Positions 16,403 through 24,304 of a DNA stretch of 55,329 nt are shown here, one piece after another. The notes under the pieces are model-generated. The model had not been told where the DNA came from. It saw nothing but the letters and a program-made list of their open reading frames with translations, and made no database searches. This stretch comes from a virus: positions 1-55,329 of IMG/VR virus record IMGVR_UViG_3300029199_000006. The stretch is one strand, 5' to 3'. The translations under genes and the position numbers were made by a program. Each line of letters starts with the position of its first letter. The first letter of the stretch is position 1.

Positions 16403-16710
16403 CATCCCCTCGCTTTCTTCAACAAGCGACCCAATTTGCAGGTTTCGGCGTGTCTATCATAAACCTCATTACAGATGAGACAACGTAGGCTGATGCTTTT
16501 CCATTCCAGCTTTTCCAGCATGGCCAGAAGTTCGGCGTTAAGGGACTTCAACACCTCAATTTTTGCCGTCTTGTTGTAAAGGATCTCCACATATTCGGCG
16601 TTGGCTTCGAGTTTCCCACTCTCGTAGAAATGTTGCCGTTCGACCATCTTTCCAGCCAACCACCGACCATCGTGGCTTTCCCAGTCGTCTATTGCTTGTT
16701 CAAAGTCCAT
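16402..16710 (-). CDS. Hypothetical protein, 102 aa; paralogue-like to the next gene downstream
   Basis: An N-terminal WESHDGRWLAGKM block is followed by the shared AELLAMLEKLE and Cys-x2-Cys block, ending LLKKARG. The second of two adjacent ATGs is chosen for spacing from the GAGGGG site. The role is unknown. Confidence 0.6.
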   Translation of the reverse strand: MDFEQAIDDWESHDGRWLAGKMVERQHFYESGKLEANAEYVEILYNKTAKIEVLKSLNAELLAMLEKLEWKSISLRCLICNEVYDRHAETCKLGRLLKKARG

Positions 16711-16865
16711 CATCCCCTCCCCCTCTCCTGTTTGCCCCTCGCAGCGTCCCGCCATTCATCCCGCTGCTTCCTGAGTATGTTGTTGTCGATCTTTAGCTGC
16801 CGGATCTCCTGCAATAGCCGCCACTCTCGCATTAACTGCTCTGTTTGGCTCATATCGCATCTCAT
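16710..16865 (-). CDS. Small coiled-coil protein, 51 aa
   Basis: The start at 16865 has a GGAGG ribosome site. The sequence is a charged amphipathic helix (MREWRLLQEIRQLKIDNN) followed by a basic, Gly/Arg-rich tail. It may bind nucleic acid or dimerise. No family is recognised. Confidence 0.55.
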   Translation of the reverse strand: MRCDMSQTEQLMREWRLLQEIRQLKIDNNILRKQRDEWRDAARGKQERGRG

Positions 16866-16873
16866 GTCGCCTC

Positions 16874-17302
16874 CTACGGGTAGATATGCCATCCTTTGTG
16901 CTGTCCGATTTTTAATATCAACGTCTCTATCTGGTCTTTGTCTACCCATGCTTTCGCTAGAAGGTGGCGAACCAATCCGAGCAACAGCAGTGGCGTGTCG
17001 ATCTGCTCCCATGCGATATCATACGGCCATTCGCTCCAATGAAGCGTTACCCCGTAATCGTCCAGCACGATCTGGTCAAAGTCTTTTTGTTGCTTCTCCA
17101 TGAGGGCTAAAACCTTGGCCGTAGGATCGTTTAGAGCCTCTGCCAATTCCTCGCCTGTGCCCTGCTTGCCACAACCAAAACAGAAAAACCTGTCTTTGTC
17201 CGGGGCGTAAATACAGCTTGGCGTTTTCTCAGCGTGGAAAGGGCACTTGCCCAAAAACCTGCCGTTGCTTTGCTTGTTAAAGACCTCTTCGACAATGTTC
17301 AT
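16874..17302 (-). CDS. CHC2 zinc-finger (primase-type) protein, 142 aa
   Basis: The segment KCPFHAEKTPSCIYAP...FFCFGCGKQG is the DnaG-type CHC2 zinc finger that binds the priming site. No Toprim catalytic domain is present, so it cannot be a full primase by itself; it may partner with the helicase (adjacent gene, 4-nt overlap) or the host primase. The C-terminal half is helical and unrecognised. Confidence 0.8.
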   Translation of the reverse strand: MNIVEEVFNKQSNGRFLGKCPFHAEKTPSCIYAPDKDRFFCFGCGKQGTGEELAEALNDPTAKVLALMEKQQKDFDQIVLDDYGVTLHWSEWPYDIAWEQIDTPLLLLGLVRHLLAKAWVDKDQIETLILKIGQHKGWHIYP

Positions 17303-18609
17303 AACGTCCCCCTAAATTCGTCCAGATTCCCAAACCGTGAAAACTCCGGTAGCCATACCAGCTTAATCGTCCCGGTAGGGCCGTTGCGCTGTTTGCCGAT
17401 TATCACTTCTGACCTGCGTTTATGGTGGGCAATATCGCAGTTCCCTTGTTTGCATTTTTCGCAATACTCCGCTTCCCGGTAGGGGAAAATAACCACGTCT
17501 GCGTCCTGCTCGATGCTGCCAGAATCACGCAGGTCTGACATTAGCGGGCGTTTGTCGGTGCGCTTTTCGAGGTCGCGGGAAAGCTGGGACAGGCAGACCA
17601 CCGGCACGTTCAACTCCTTTGCCAGCGCCTTTAGCCGTCTGGTGATTTCTCCTACCGACAGATTGCGGCTCTCGGCCTTTGGCATCTGCATCAGTTGCAG
17701 GTAGTCAATCACGATCAAGTCAAGGCCGTGCTGCCTCTTGTGCCGCCGCGCTTTCGCCCGCAGGTCCATAACTCCCATCCCATACGAGTCATCAATCCAA
17801 ATTGGCATGTTGGCGATTTTCCCGCTGGCATCCGTCATGCGCGACCAATCACCTTCTTGAAACTGCCCCGTTCTCAACCGCTGCCCGTCAATCCTTCCGA
17901 CAGAAGATAGCTGCCTCTTAACCAGCTGCTCCTTGCTCATTTCCAGCGAGAAAATCAGACTCTTCTTCCCGCTTTCTGCGGCGTTCTCGGTGATGTTGAT
18001 GACGAAGGCCGTTTTCCCCATCGAAGGGCGGCCCGCTATGATTATGAGGTCTTTGGGTTGCAGTCCTGCTGTCATGGCATCCAGTTCCGTGTAGCCGGTT
18101 GGGATGCCGGTTATGTGGCTCTTGTTCTTCCCTAACTGCTCTAGCTCCTTAAACACCGGACCAAGCACAGCACGGACGCTGACTGCTGTTTGCTTGGCCC
18201 CGCTGCCCTCGCGGATTTCCATTATCTTGGCTTCGGCCAGGTCCAGGGCGTTATCGTCCTCAACTTCTTTTTGGATTTCCCGGCAGGCGATAATCAGTTT
18301 CCGAGCCGTGGACCTCTTGCGGACCTCCCGGCAGTAATGACCCGTCATGGAAGGGAAACCGCCCTCATCGACAAGCTCGTGAAGCGTTGCCGCCGAAACC
18401 TTGCCAGATAGCGCCGAAGTAACAGACACCAGATCGGGAGATACGCTTTTGTCGGCCAGTTCGCACATAGTGTCGAATATCTGCCGGTTGGTTTCGTTGG
18501 CGAAGTCCTCTGATTTCAAAAAAACAGCATCGAGGGTTTCAGGATCAAGAAGGATGTTGCCCAGCACCGCCCGCTCTGCTGTCAAGTCTGTGAGAAAATT
18601 TGTTGCCAC
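17299..18609 (-). CDS. Replicative DNA helicase, DnaB family, 436 aa
   Basis: An N-terminal helical domain (LTAERAVLGNILLDPETLDAV) is followed by the RecA-like core: Walker A GRPSMGKT near residue 190, SLEMSKEQLVKR, Walker B DLIVIDYLQLM and an arginine-finger region near the C-terminus. Length is near that of typical DnaB (about 450-470 aa). It unwinds the fork for phage replication and overlaps both the initiator upstream and the CHC2 protein downstream. Confidence 0.93.
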   Translation of the reverse strand: MATNFLTDLTAERAVLGNILLDPETLDAVFLKSEDFANETNRQIFDTMCELADKSVSPDLVSVTSALSGKVSAATLHELVDEGGFPSMTGHYCREVRKRSTARKLIIACREIQKEVEDDNALDLAEAKIMEIREGSGAKQTAVSVRAVLGPVFKELEQLGKNKSHITGIPTGYTELDAMTAGLQPKDLIIIAGRPSMGKTAFVINITENAAESGKKSLIFSLEMSKEQLVKRQLSSVGRIDGQRLRTGQFQEGDWSRMTDASGKIANMPIWIDDSYGMGVMDLRAKARRHKRQHGLDLIVIDYLQLMQMPKAESRNLSVGEITRRLKALAKELNVPVVCLSQLSRDLEKRTDKRPLMSDLRDSGSIEQDADVVIFPYREAEYCEKCKQGNCDIAHHKRRSEVIIGKQRNGPTGTIKLVWLPEFSRFGNLDEFRGTL

Positions 18610-19349
18610 TCGTCTTCGTCCTTTCGCTGGTTAGGGATAATCGTTGGCGTGATTTCTTGTGTCCTGTTTTTTTCCCAAGTCCTAACTGCGGCCCTCCAGT
18701 CCTTCATCTTGTTCTTGCCAACCATCCAACCCTTGGCCTCATAGAAGTTAACAAAGGTTTCAGCGTCTACAGAATTCCCCCTCTCTTGACAGTAGGCGGC
18801 AACGTCTGATATTGAAGGGTTTTTGAATCTCTTGCGGTTCTCTTTTTCACACTCCTGCGGGGCCTGGTTTTCTTTCCTTTCCTTTCCTTTCCTTTGTGCA
18901 CTTTCTGCGTCATTAACTCCCTCCACTTGGTTTGTTTCTGTGTGATTAACCCCGCTGTCACTGTTGTTTATGAGGCAGAAACAAGTAATCCCGTTGTATC
19001 TGGGTCTCTTCTTGGCTGCTTCATGGTATCGGCGTTGAATGCCGGGTGACGTAAGTACCTGATTTGCATCATAAACCAACTTCGAGAAAAGGTTTATTTC
19101 AAAAAAATCACTAAGTAAATTCCGCAGAAACTCCACATCAACCCCCCATTCTGAGGAATAAATGCACTCGTCAACGGGTTTCCAGTGGATGAAATACCCC
19201 TCTTCCCCATATATCTTCTCTAGTATCTTGAAATAAATCCCGTAACCCACCAGCCCATACTTTGACTCAATAAACCGGATGGCTCTCTCGTTACTGGTAG
19301 CTACATCATGAGTGAAATAGTCGAGTCCTTTTTTTATTGGTCGCGCCAT
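18582..19349 (-). CDS. Replication initiator-like protein (DUF4373/Lin1244-type N-terminus), 255 aa
   Basis: The N-terminus MARPIKKGLDYFTHDV...YGLVGYGIYFKILEKIYGEEGY is the winged-helix Lin1244/Lin1753 (DUF4373) domain of phage initiators and helicase loaders. A charged, low-complexity linker with an RKGKERKE stretch follows near residue 150, then a DnaD-like C-terminal (WMVGKNKMKDWRAAVRTW). It probably loads the DnaB encoded next. It overlaps that gene by 28 nt. Confidence 0.85.
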   Translation of the reverse strand: MARPIKKGLDYFTHDVATSNERAIRFIESKYGLVGYGIYFKILEKIYGEEGYFIHWKPVDECIYSSEWGVDVEFLRNLLSDFFEINLFSKLVYDANQVLTSPGIQRRYHEAAKKRPRYNGITCFCLINNSDSGVNHTETNQVEGVNDAESAQRKGKERKENQAPQECEKENRKRFKNPSISDVAAYCQERGNSVDAETFVNFYEAKGWMVGKNKMKDWRAAVRTWEKNRTQEITPTIIPNQRKDEDEWQQIFSQT

Positions 19350-19351
19350 AC

Positions 19352-19810
19352 TTATGCCGTCGCCCCCTTGCCCCTATTGCAGTTAAAGCACAGAGTTTGC
19401 AGGTCTTCCATTCCGCTACCTCCTCCGGCAGAAACAGGAACCTTGTGGTCAATTTCGAGCCGTGCAGCCTTCCCGCTAGCTCCGCACAAGACGCACTGGA
19501 AGCCGTCTCGTTTTAAAACTTGGTAGCGCTTAGATAGGCCAACCGGCTCTCTCTTCTCACTCTTTGCGCCAATCGGTTTATATTCAATCAGTCGTGTCAA
19601 AAGGTAGTCGTCGTCACACTTCGCAAACTGCATGCTGGTGCCGGTCCTCAAACAGTCTTTTTTGCTCAAAAAACAACATCGGATACGGTCTGATCCATCA
19701 CTAAAAGCCAGTTCAACAACCTTGTCATTCTTTTTGCCGCAAACAGAACACGTCTGTTTTTCGTTGGAAAACCACACTGCATTTTCAGATTCTTGCCATA
19801 AAGTTTCCAT
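19352..19810 (-). CDS. HNH endonuclease, 152 aa
   Basis: The C-terminal FQCVLCGASG...LEIDHKVPVSAGGG...LQTLCFNCNRGKG is a complete HNH nuclease with zinc-binding Cys pairs; an N-terminal CSVCGKKND...CCFLSKKDC adds another zinc site. The ATG at 19810 has an AGGAGG site. It is likely a free-standing homing-type nuclease. It is not IscB, since no RuvC domain is present. The leader upstream is highly structured. Confidence 0.85.
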   Translation of the reverse strand: METLWQESENAVWFSNEKQTCSVCGKKNDKVVELAFSDGSDRIRCCFLSKKDCLRTGTSMQFAKCDDDYLLTRLIEYKPIGAKSEKREPVGLSKRYQVLKRDGFQCVLCGASGKAARLEIDHKVPVSAGGGSGMEDLQTLCFNCNRGKGATA

Positions 19811-19827
19811 GCAAACCTCCTGAACGC

Positions 19828-19901
19828 AAAAAGCCCCGGTCACTGGTCCTTATCCGCTGATTGTCTAGGTCAGCAAAACAGGTCGTCCAGCAACCGGGGC
19901 T
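19828..19901 (-). terminator. Terminator-like stem with long loop upstream of the HNH gene
   Basis: AGCCCCGGT (minus, 19901-19893) pairs with ACCGGGGCT (19840-19832), followed by TTTTTGCG. The 52-nt loop contains the other arms of inverted repeats described separately. It ends 18 nt before the HNH ATG. Confidence 0.6.
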
Positions 19902-19973
19902 ATCGTGAACGCAATTATCGCGTTACTTTCCCGTATTGTGCGGATAAAAAAACCTGTTGATGCTGACCTAGAC
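19850..19973. promoter_or_regulatory. Interlocking inverted repeats: putative attenuator or origin
   Basis: GTCTAGGTCAGCA (19863-19875) is perfectly complementary to 19961-19973. AACAGGT (19877-19883) pairs with 19952-19958 to extend this stem to about 20 bp. TTATCCGC (19850-19857) pairs with 19940-19947, and AACGC (19908-19912) with 19920-19924. The long stem and the terminator stem are nested so that both cannot form except as a pseudoknot, as in attenuators. An AT-rich phage origin is the other explanation. Confidence 0.6.
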
Positions 19974-19979
19974 CCCTAC

Positions 19980-20008
19980 AGCATATCTATTATTGTCAAC
20001 TGATGCAA
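19980..20008 (-). promoter_or_regulatory. Candidate sigma70-like promoter for the structured leader
   Basis: On the minus strand TTGCAT (20008-20003) and TATGCT (19985-19980) are 17 bp apart. The match is moderate (three and four of six). A TTGACA also lies between them, but no good -10 follows at 17 bp. Confidence 0.3.
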
Positions 20009-20043
20009 CCCCTTTTCTCGCACTTTCGGCCATTTTCCACCGC

Positions 20044-20505
20044 CTACGCCTGCTGTGTCGCCTGCCAACTCGATTCGCCGTACAACTCGATATGCCGCTG
20101 TTGCACCTTCTTCTGCCGGGCCAGATCCTTGGCCTTGAGCCAGGACCCGAACCGGTCAAACACCGTGACAGCGTTGTAAGGGGATTTCTCGTTAAACTCC
20201 CTGGTGGTGCGGCACTGGCCGACCCACAGGAGTAATTCGTCATCGGTGTATTTCTTGTCGCTTCCATGCCGTAACCACGGAGCGCCACCCTTTCTGTGCC
20301 CAGGCCGGCACTCAGGCAGCATCCGCTTAGGGTCTTTGGTAAACAGCCCTTCCAAACGAAACCGCCGCAGGGTGCGCAGAAAATGCCGCCGATCCATTCC
20401 CAGGGTCTTGGCCGTCAGCCGCTGGCTACAACCAATCTCGGCGTAGTGAGCCACCGCCTCTTTGAACGATCCGTATTCCTTTTGTATTTTCTGAACTTTG
20501 GTCAT
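20044..20505 (-). CDS. Putative HTH DNA-binding protein, 153 aa
   Basis: It begins MTKVQKIQKEYGSFKEAVA. The GCSQRLTAKTLGMDRRHFLRTLRRF segment looks like a helix-turn-helix, and the rest is basic with a Trp-rich C-terminus (FDRFGSWLKAKDL). A GGAGGG site precedes its ATG. It could be an early regulator or replication accessory protein. No family was firmly recognised. Confidence 0.6.
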   Translation of the reverse strand: MTKVQKIQKEYGSFKEAVAHYAEIGCSQRLTAKTLGMDRRHFLRTLRRFRLEGLFTKDPKRMLPECRPGHRKGGAPWLRHGSDKKYTDDELLLWVGQCRTTREFNEKSPYNAVTVFDRFGSWLKAKDLARQKKVQQRHIELYGESSWQATQQA

Positions 20506-20535
20506 TTAACCCTCCGAACTTCAATAGAAAATGTG

Positions 20536-20892
20536 CTATGGGTGAACGATCCTGATTTCCCCCTTATGGCCCCACAGCTTGGTGACTCTGCTGTCCCATA
20601 TATGGCTGTCGTCATCCTGGAACAGCGCATCGAGCAATGCCTTTTCAAGGTTGTCTTTGTCCGGCGTCTGCTGGTGCGGTTTCCCGTCCATTTCCGCCCG
20701 TTTCTTTTTTGACCAGCTTGAAGGCATGGGCAGGATGAAAAAAATGTGGCAACCGGCTTCCTTGAGCTGCACCTTGCGTAAGCGAACTTCGTCGCAGAAG
20801 GCCCGGTAGCGAAGAACAGCGGGGCGTTTTGCCCATTGGTCCCTTCGCGTCATGCGAGGCTTAGGAACTGGAACGATTGGGTAGGTTTTCAT
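20536..20892 (-). CDS. RusA-family Holliday-junction resolvase, 118 aa
   Basis: The motifs KPRMTRRDQWAKRPAVLRY and TPDKDNLEKALLDALFQDDD are the RusA signature; the Asp cluster binds the catalytic metal. RusA cuts four-way junctions made in replication and recombination. The ATG at 20892 overlaps the upstream stop as ATGA; the longer open frame upstream overlaps a small gene and is not homologous. Confidence 0.85.
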   Translation of the reverse strand: MKTYPIVPVPKPRMTRRDQWAKRPAVLRYRAFCDEVRLRKVQLKEAGCHIFFILPMPSSWSKKKRAEMDGKPHQQTPDKDNLEKALLDALFQDDDSHIWDSRVTKLWGHKGEIRIVHP

Positions 20893-21035
20893 CGCCCCAC
20901 CTCTCCCCCCGCAAACGCCACCCGGATCAACCGGTTCCATTCCTCTGCCGGCAGCCCGGCCTTCTCCGCCAACGGAATCAAATAACTGCTGCAGGGGTTC
21001 TTGCGCATCCGCTGTATCAGTTCGTGCTCGCTCAT
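20889..21035 (-). CDS. Small protein upstream of rusA, 48 aa
   Basis: The protein begins MSEHELIQRMRKNPCSSYL and is a short helical sequence with an ALAEKAGLPAEEW-like core (helix-turn type). Its ATG overlaps the previous stop (21032) and its stop overlaps rusA, so it is embedded in a coupled operon. Function unknown. Confidence 0.6.
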   Translation of the reverse strand: MSEHELIQRMRKNPCSSYLIPLAEKAGLPAEEWNRLIRVAFAGGEVGR

Positions 21036-21550
21036 GGGGTCGCCTCCTTAAAGTCATACCTGCGGTATTCCCCGGTCTTCCACCCCGTCAGCCGGGTACG
21101 TTTCGTAAACAACCGTTCAGCCACCGTCGCGGACGTTGCCCAAGGCCCTGCCGTTCCACATCCGGCACAACACAGTCGCGTCTCTCGCCTATGCGTCTGC
21201 CGGCTGACCGGGCCGTGACAACGGGGGCAGGTTGGCGTGGCTGCCAGCTTCCATATTTTGATTTCCCGTGCGTGGTTGCTGGTCAGGCGGCTTTTCGTGC
21301 GGCCTATGCAGCAAAATTCCTTGCTCTTAAAAACGGCCCCGAAAGAATTGCAGTGCCGCGGGGCAATAGCGAGTTTGTCAAACACCTCCCGCACATCGTC
21401 CATCGTGACCTGGCCGTTCATTTCCGCCAGTTTGCGGGCGATATTGCGGGCCGATCGCACAAAGTCCTCGTTGTGCAGTTCCACCGATTCCAGGCCCATG
21501 TCCCGCAGGATTTCGCCTTGGGTCTTGTCGTATATGGATAGTTGGCTCAT
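21032..21550 (-). CDS. Hypothetical protein with C-terminal zinc ribbon, 172 aa
   Basis: The first 100 residues (MSQLSIYDKTQGEILRDMG onward) are a helical domain. The second part has a zinc ribbon (CPRCHGPVSRQ...CCAGCG). The start at 21550 overlaps the stop of the previous gene. It could be a DNA-binding recombination accessory protein, as it lies between DUF968-like and RusA genes. Confidence 0.65.
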   Translation of the reverse strand: MSQLSIYDKTQGEILRDMGLESVELHNEDFVRSARNIARKLAEMNGQVTMDDVREVFDKLAIAPRHCNSFGAVFKSKEFCCIGRTKSRLTSNHAREIKIWKLAATPTCPRCHGPVSRQTHRRETRLCCAGCGTAGPWATSATVAERLFTKRTRLTGWKTGEYRRYDFKEATP

Positions 21551-22227
21551 TGGCGATACTCCTCTGGCAAATAACGATCGATTCCTTTCTTCTCCGCCCA
21601 TGCCAGCAGTTCAATCGGCGGCAGTTCGTTCAAATGCTCGTAGCCCGTCGCGGTCTTGATCGACAGCTTGGCCCACGATTCCACCGTTTCCACCGCCCAC
21701 CGGTTCAACAGTTCCCGTGCTTCGTACTTGTCTGCCTTGCCGGTCAGAGCACATATTCCCTGATCGTGCTGCACCTGGTTGTGGTGGTGGTCGCACAAGG
21801 GTAGGGAATGGTAGGGAGGCTTGATCCCGGTCCCGCTACCAGCCGCCACGCTGCGCACATGAGCGGCCACGTTTGGCGGCTCGGCTTTGCACTTGCGGCA
21901 GGGCTGTGTGCGGACCCACTTTAGAAATGTTTCGTCGGTGCCCACCGCTCTCCATACTTCCGGGTTGCGGAAAAAGCCGGATTCGTGAAGGCGCTTGGCC
22001 TGTTGCCCGTAGGGGGCTGATTCCTTGATGAAATCGTTTTGCTGCTGCCTTCGGGCAACGTCCTTCGGCATCAGCGCCATGGCGCCCACGGTGCCCTTCC
22101 TGCCGAAAAGCCGCATCACGTCAATGGCGTCCTTTGGCTCGATATCAATAGTCAAGCGGACTGTTGAATCCACCAGCGTTTTCAGCGTGTGTGTCGTGAA
22201 GGCTATTGCAACGGTTTGGTTGCTCAT
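21547..22227 (-). CDS. DUF968-like HNH-fold protein, 226 aa
   Basis: The C-terminal part has CRKCKAEPPNVAAHVRSV and PLCDHHHNQVQHDQG, the Cys/His pattern of the DUF968 family, which often replaces HNH nucleases in lambda-like recombination regions. The N-terminal part begins MSNQTVAIAFTTHTLK. It probably acts on recombination or replication intermediates. The start at 22227 overlaps the preceding gene (22224). Confidence 0.75.
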   Translation of the reverse strand: MSNQTVAIAFTTHTLKTLVDSTVRLTIDIEPKDAIDVMRLFGRKGTVGAMALMPKDVARRQQQNDFIKESAPYGQQAKRLHESGFFRNPEVWRAVGTDETFLKWVRTQPCRKCKAEPPNVAAHVRSVAAGSGTGIKPPYHSLPLCDHHHNQVQHDQGICALTGKADKYEARELLNRWAVETVESWAKLSIKTATGYEHLNELPPIELLAWAEKKGIDRYLPEEYRQ

Positions 22228-22619
22228 GTCGGCCTCGCCAAAAGCTGCTTCCGTGTAGTCTCGAAATGCTCGCACGTCTGGCAGCCCGTTATGTTTTTAG
22301 AATCACCGCTATAATCAAGACAGTCTTCCCGAGAAACAACCAGCCCCCCACGCATATTGCAGCAAACGGCTCTCGCCTCTTCAAGCATGATCGCGTCAGA
22401 GGGGCCGGACAGGTTCAGACTGTCCATTCTTTTCCAAGATCCGTCGCGCTTGCTGTTCTTCAAATTCATGGCCTCTATTTTCAGAAGCTGCTCAGTTCTT
22501 TTATGTATTTGCCCGTAAACCGTCAAAATGCTGTTAACCTCTTCAGGCTTAACCTTCCCGCCCTTTATTTCCTTTATTAAATTGCGAAGCTCTAAAACTT
22601 CTTGCTGAATCAGACCCAT
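22224..22619 (-). CDS. Hypothetical protein with C-terminal Cys/His cluster, 131 aa
   Basis: An N-terminal coiled-coil (MGLIQQEVLELRNLIKEIK) is followed by a C-terminal CQTCEHFETTR zinc-like site. It is an early-operon gene with overlaps on both sides. No family recognised. Confidence 0.6.
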   Translation of the reverse strand: MGLIQQEVLELRNLIKEIKGGKVKPEEVNSILTVYGQIHKRTEQLLKIEAMNLKNSKRDGSWKRMDSLNLSGPSDAIMLEEARAVCCNMRGGLVVSREDCLDYSGDSKNITGCQTCEHFETTRKQLLARPT

Positions 22620-23137
22620 TTTTCACTCCTTGTAAATGCTTGCTCGTTGTTGACAACGCTCAACAAAATACCAAAATCATCAGTCACCCCGACCTTCGCC
22701 ATTCTTTTAAGATACTCACCCTTGACAACCAAGACCTGTACGCCGGCACAGCTTCTGTCATCATCGTCAATGCTTATAACAACACAGTCACGAAAAGTTT
22801 CTGGGAACCGGAAGTTATGGCAATTCCGGCCCTTGTTGATTTTTTCGACAAATGGCCTCATGTCTCGGGGGAACAAGACCTTTTTCCTCAACAATAGTCT
22901 TACGAAAATAGCCCTGGCCGCGGCATTCCTTGCTCCGTGCTTCCAGACGAGGTACTCAAAAAATGAACAGAGCCCTTCCTGCCATGCTTGTTTTGGGGAA
23001 AGTTTAGCCACTCTGCGCGATTCTTCGTATTGTTTGTCATCTTCCTCTACGAGACGATCAATAATCTGTTTAATTTTCTCGGCATCGATCCCTGTTTCGT
23101 CTGAAATTGCTCTGGCAAGATCTTCAACGCGAACCAT
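22610..23137 (-). CDS. Hypothetical protein, 175 aa
   Basis: The first 60 residues are helical (MVRVEDLARAISDETGIDAE), and the second half is beta-rich (CVVISIDDDDRSCAGVQVLVV). Its ATG at 23137 is followed by overlap with the gene at 22619. No family is recognised. It sits in the recombination operon. Confidence 0.6.
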   Translation of the reverse strand: MVRVEDLARAISDETGIDAEKIKQIIDRLVEEDDKQYEESRRVAKLSPKQAWQEGLCSFFEYLVWKHGARNAAARAIFVRLLLRKKVLFPRDMRPFVEKINKGRNCHNFRFPETFRDCVVISIDDDDRSCAGVQVLVVKGEYLKRMAKVGVTDDFGILLSVVNNEQAFTRSEKWV

Positions 23138-23366
23138 AAAACCCCCATAAGCGTCCATCAAGGCTTATCTCACAGCGTCGCCATGCCGAATTTAACCGAT
23201 TGCAATCAGCCCTCGGGGTCATCTTCTTGCGCACCAAATACGGTCGAGACGCTCTCATCAGCTCCGCTAGGGCATTTTGGAGACGCATATTTTCGGCTTC
23301 TAGCGAGGCACGATGGGTGCTCATTTCGCAGGGGGGCTCTCCATCCGTGCATTGTCTTGGTGTCAT
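23124..23366 (-). CDS. Hypothetical protein with predicted coiled coil, 80 aa
   Basis: The start at 23366 has a GAGAGG site. The segment RASLEAENMRLQNALAEL is a likely coiled coil, followed by a basic tail ending in LWGFYGSR. No family recognised. The 225 bp upstream (23367-23591) holds only a very short open frame. Confidence 0.55.
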   Translation of the reverse strand: MTPRQCTDGEPPCEMSTHRASLEAENMRLQNALAELMRASRPYLVRKKMTPRADCNRLNSAWRRCEISLDGRLWGFYGSR

Positions 23367-23591
23367 GAATCCCTCTCTGAAAAATTCCCCGGCGGCGTCA
23401 GGAGGATTCCACCGCCGGGGCATGGTTGCTGTTATTATTGGCGCGGCTAGTTCGGCCCTTTTCCGTTGCTGCTTCGGAGTGCCAGCCGCCAACACATCTA
23501 TCCGAGAAAGGATCGCCCGTATTATCCGCTTGCGCGGGGCGCCCGGGCGAACCCCTGTGCAGGGCCAAAGACGCGGGGGAGTATGCGGCGC

Positions 23592-23672
23592 CTAATCTGT
23601 TCCTGGGCCACCGATCACCACGGCCACGGCTATCAATCCGACCAATCCGCAAAGAATAAGTATGAGTCCCAT
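23592..23672 (-). CDS. Very small membrane peptide, 26 aa
   Basis: Almost the whole peptide (MGLILILCGLVGLIAVAVV then IGGPGTD) is one hydrophobic helix. An AAGGAG site lies 7 nt before the ATG and the gene fits between two operon genes. It could be a toxic or regulatory membrane peptide, or a chance open frame. Confidence 0.4.
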   Translation of the reverse strand: MGLILILCGLVGLIAVAVVIGGPGTD

Positions 23673-23683
23673 TGTTTTGCTCC

Positions 23684-24304
23684 TTATGCTGCTATCGCGT
23701 TTTCAAGTTGGGCTACCATTTCAGACACCTCTTCCAATAGAGCAATGACCTCGTACCGGATTTTCTCGATAGCCGCTTCATCCCGCACAAGCCGGACAAT
23801 GAACAACTGCAGAGCAACGGGCATCCTCGGGTCGTAACTGACAAAATCGCACCATTGCCTCTTGCAGCAATCCATCTGGAAAAGCATCTGATTGAGGTGT
23901 TCCGAAGGCACAGACTTGGCAAGCAACCACTCAACGTGGGTCGAGGTGTTCGGGCATTTTATCTCTATCATCCCATCCGCCCCGACAAGCCCGTCCGGCG
24001 AGCACCCCGCCATTTCAATGTGGGCGTGGTCAACAAACCCGACCTGCTCTACACTGCGCCCGGTGACAAACTCATACGCTTCGCGGGCGAACGGTTCTTT
24101 TTCAACCCCCCACTGCATAGGCCCGCTGCAAAAGGTTTCGGCCTTCTGCCCGGTCATCCTCTCCACGGCCAACTGCACCCGGTAATTCCGTCGGCCTGCA
24201 GCCTCGCCGCCACCCTTGAGCCGGGCCATGACGTCGTTAATTTTTGAGGCGGTACACTTGCCCACTCTGGCCGCGAACCACTCTTCGCTCATCTGTTCCA
24301 TCAT
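23684..24304 (-). CDS. YqaJ/lambda-exonuclease-type nuclease, 206 aa
   Basis: MSEEWFAARVGKCTASKIND and the catalytic block GCSPDGLVGADGMIEIKCPN match the YqaJ family (Asp...Glu-x-Lys). It degrades one DNA strand so that the partner annealing protein (next gene upstream, 4-nt overlap) can recombine ends. This is a standard two-gene recombination system. Confidence 0.85.
   Translation of the reverse strand: MMEQMSEEWFAARVGKCTASKINDVMARLKGGGEAAGRRNYRVQLAVERMTGQKAETFCSGPMQWGVEKEPFAREAYEFVTGRSVEQVGFVDHAHIEMAGCSPDGLVGADGMIEIKCPNTSTHVEWLLAKSVPSEHLNQMLFQMDCCKRQWCDFVSYDPRMPVALQLFIVRLVRDEAAIEKIRYEVIALLEEVSEMVAQLENAIAA

Noticed and set aside
19352-19810. IscB-like RNA-guided nuclease with structured RNA
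   Set aside because: Only an HNH domain of 152 aa is present; there is no RuvC or PLMP domain.
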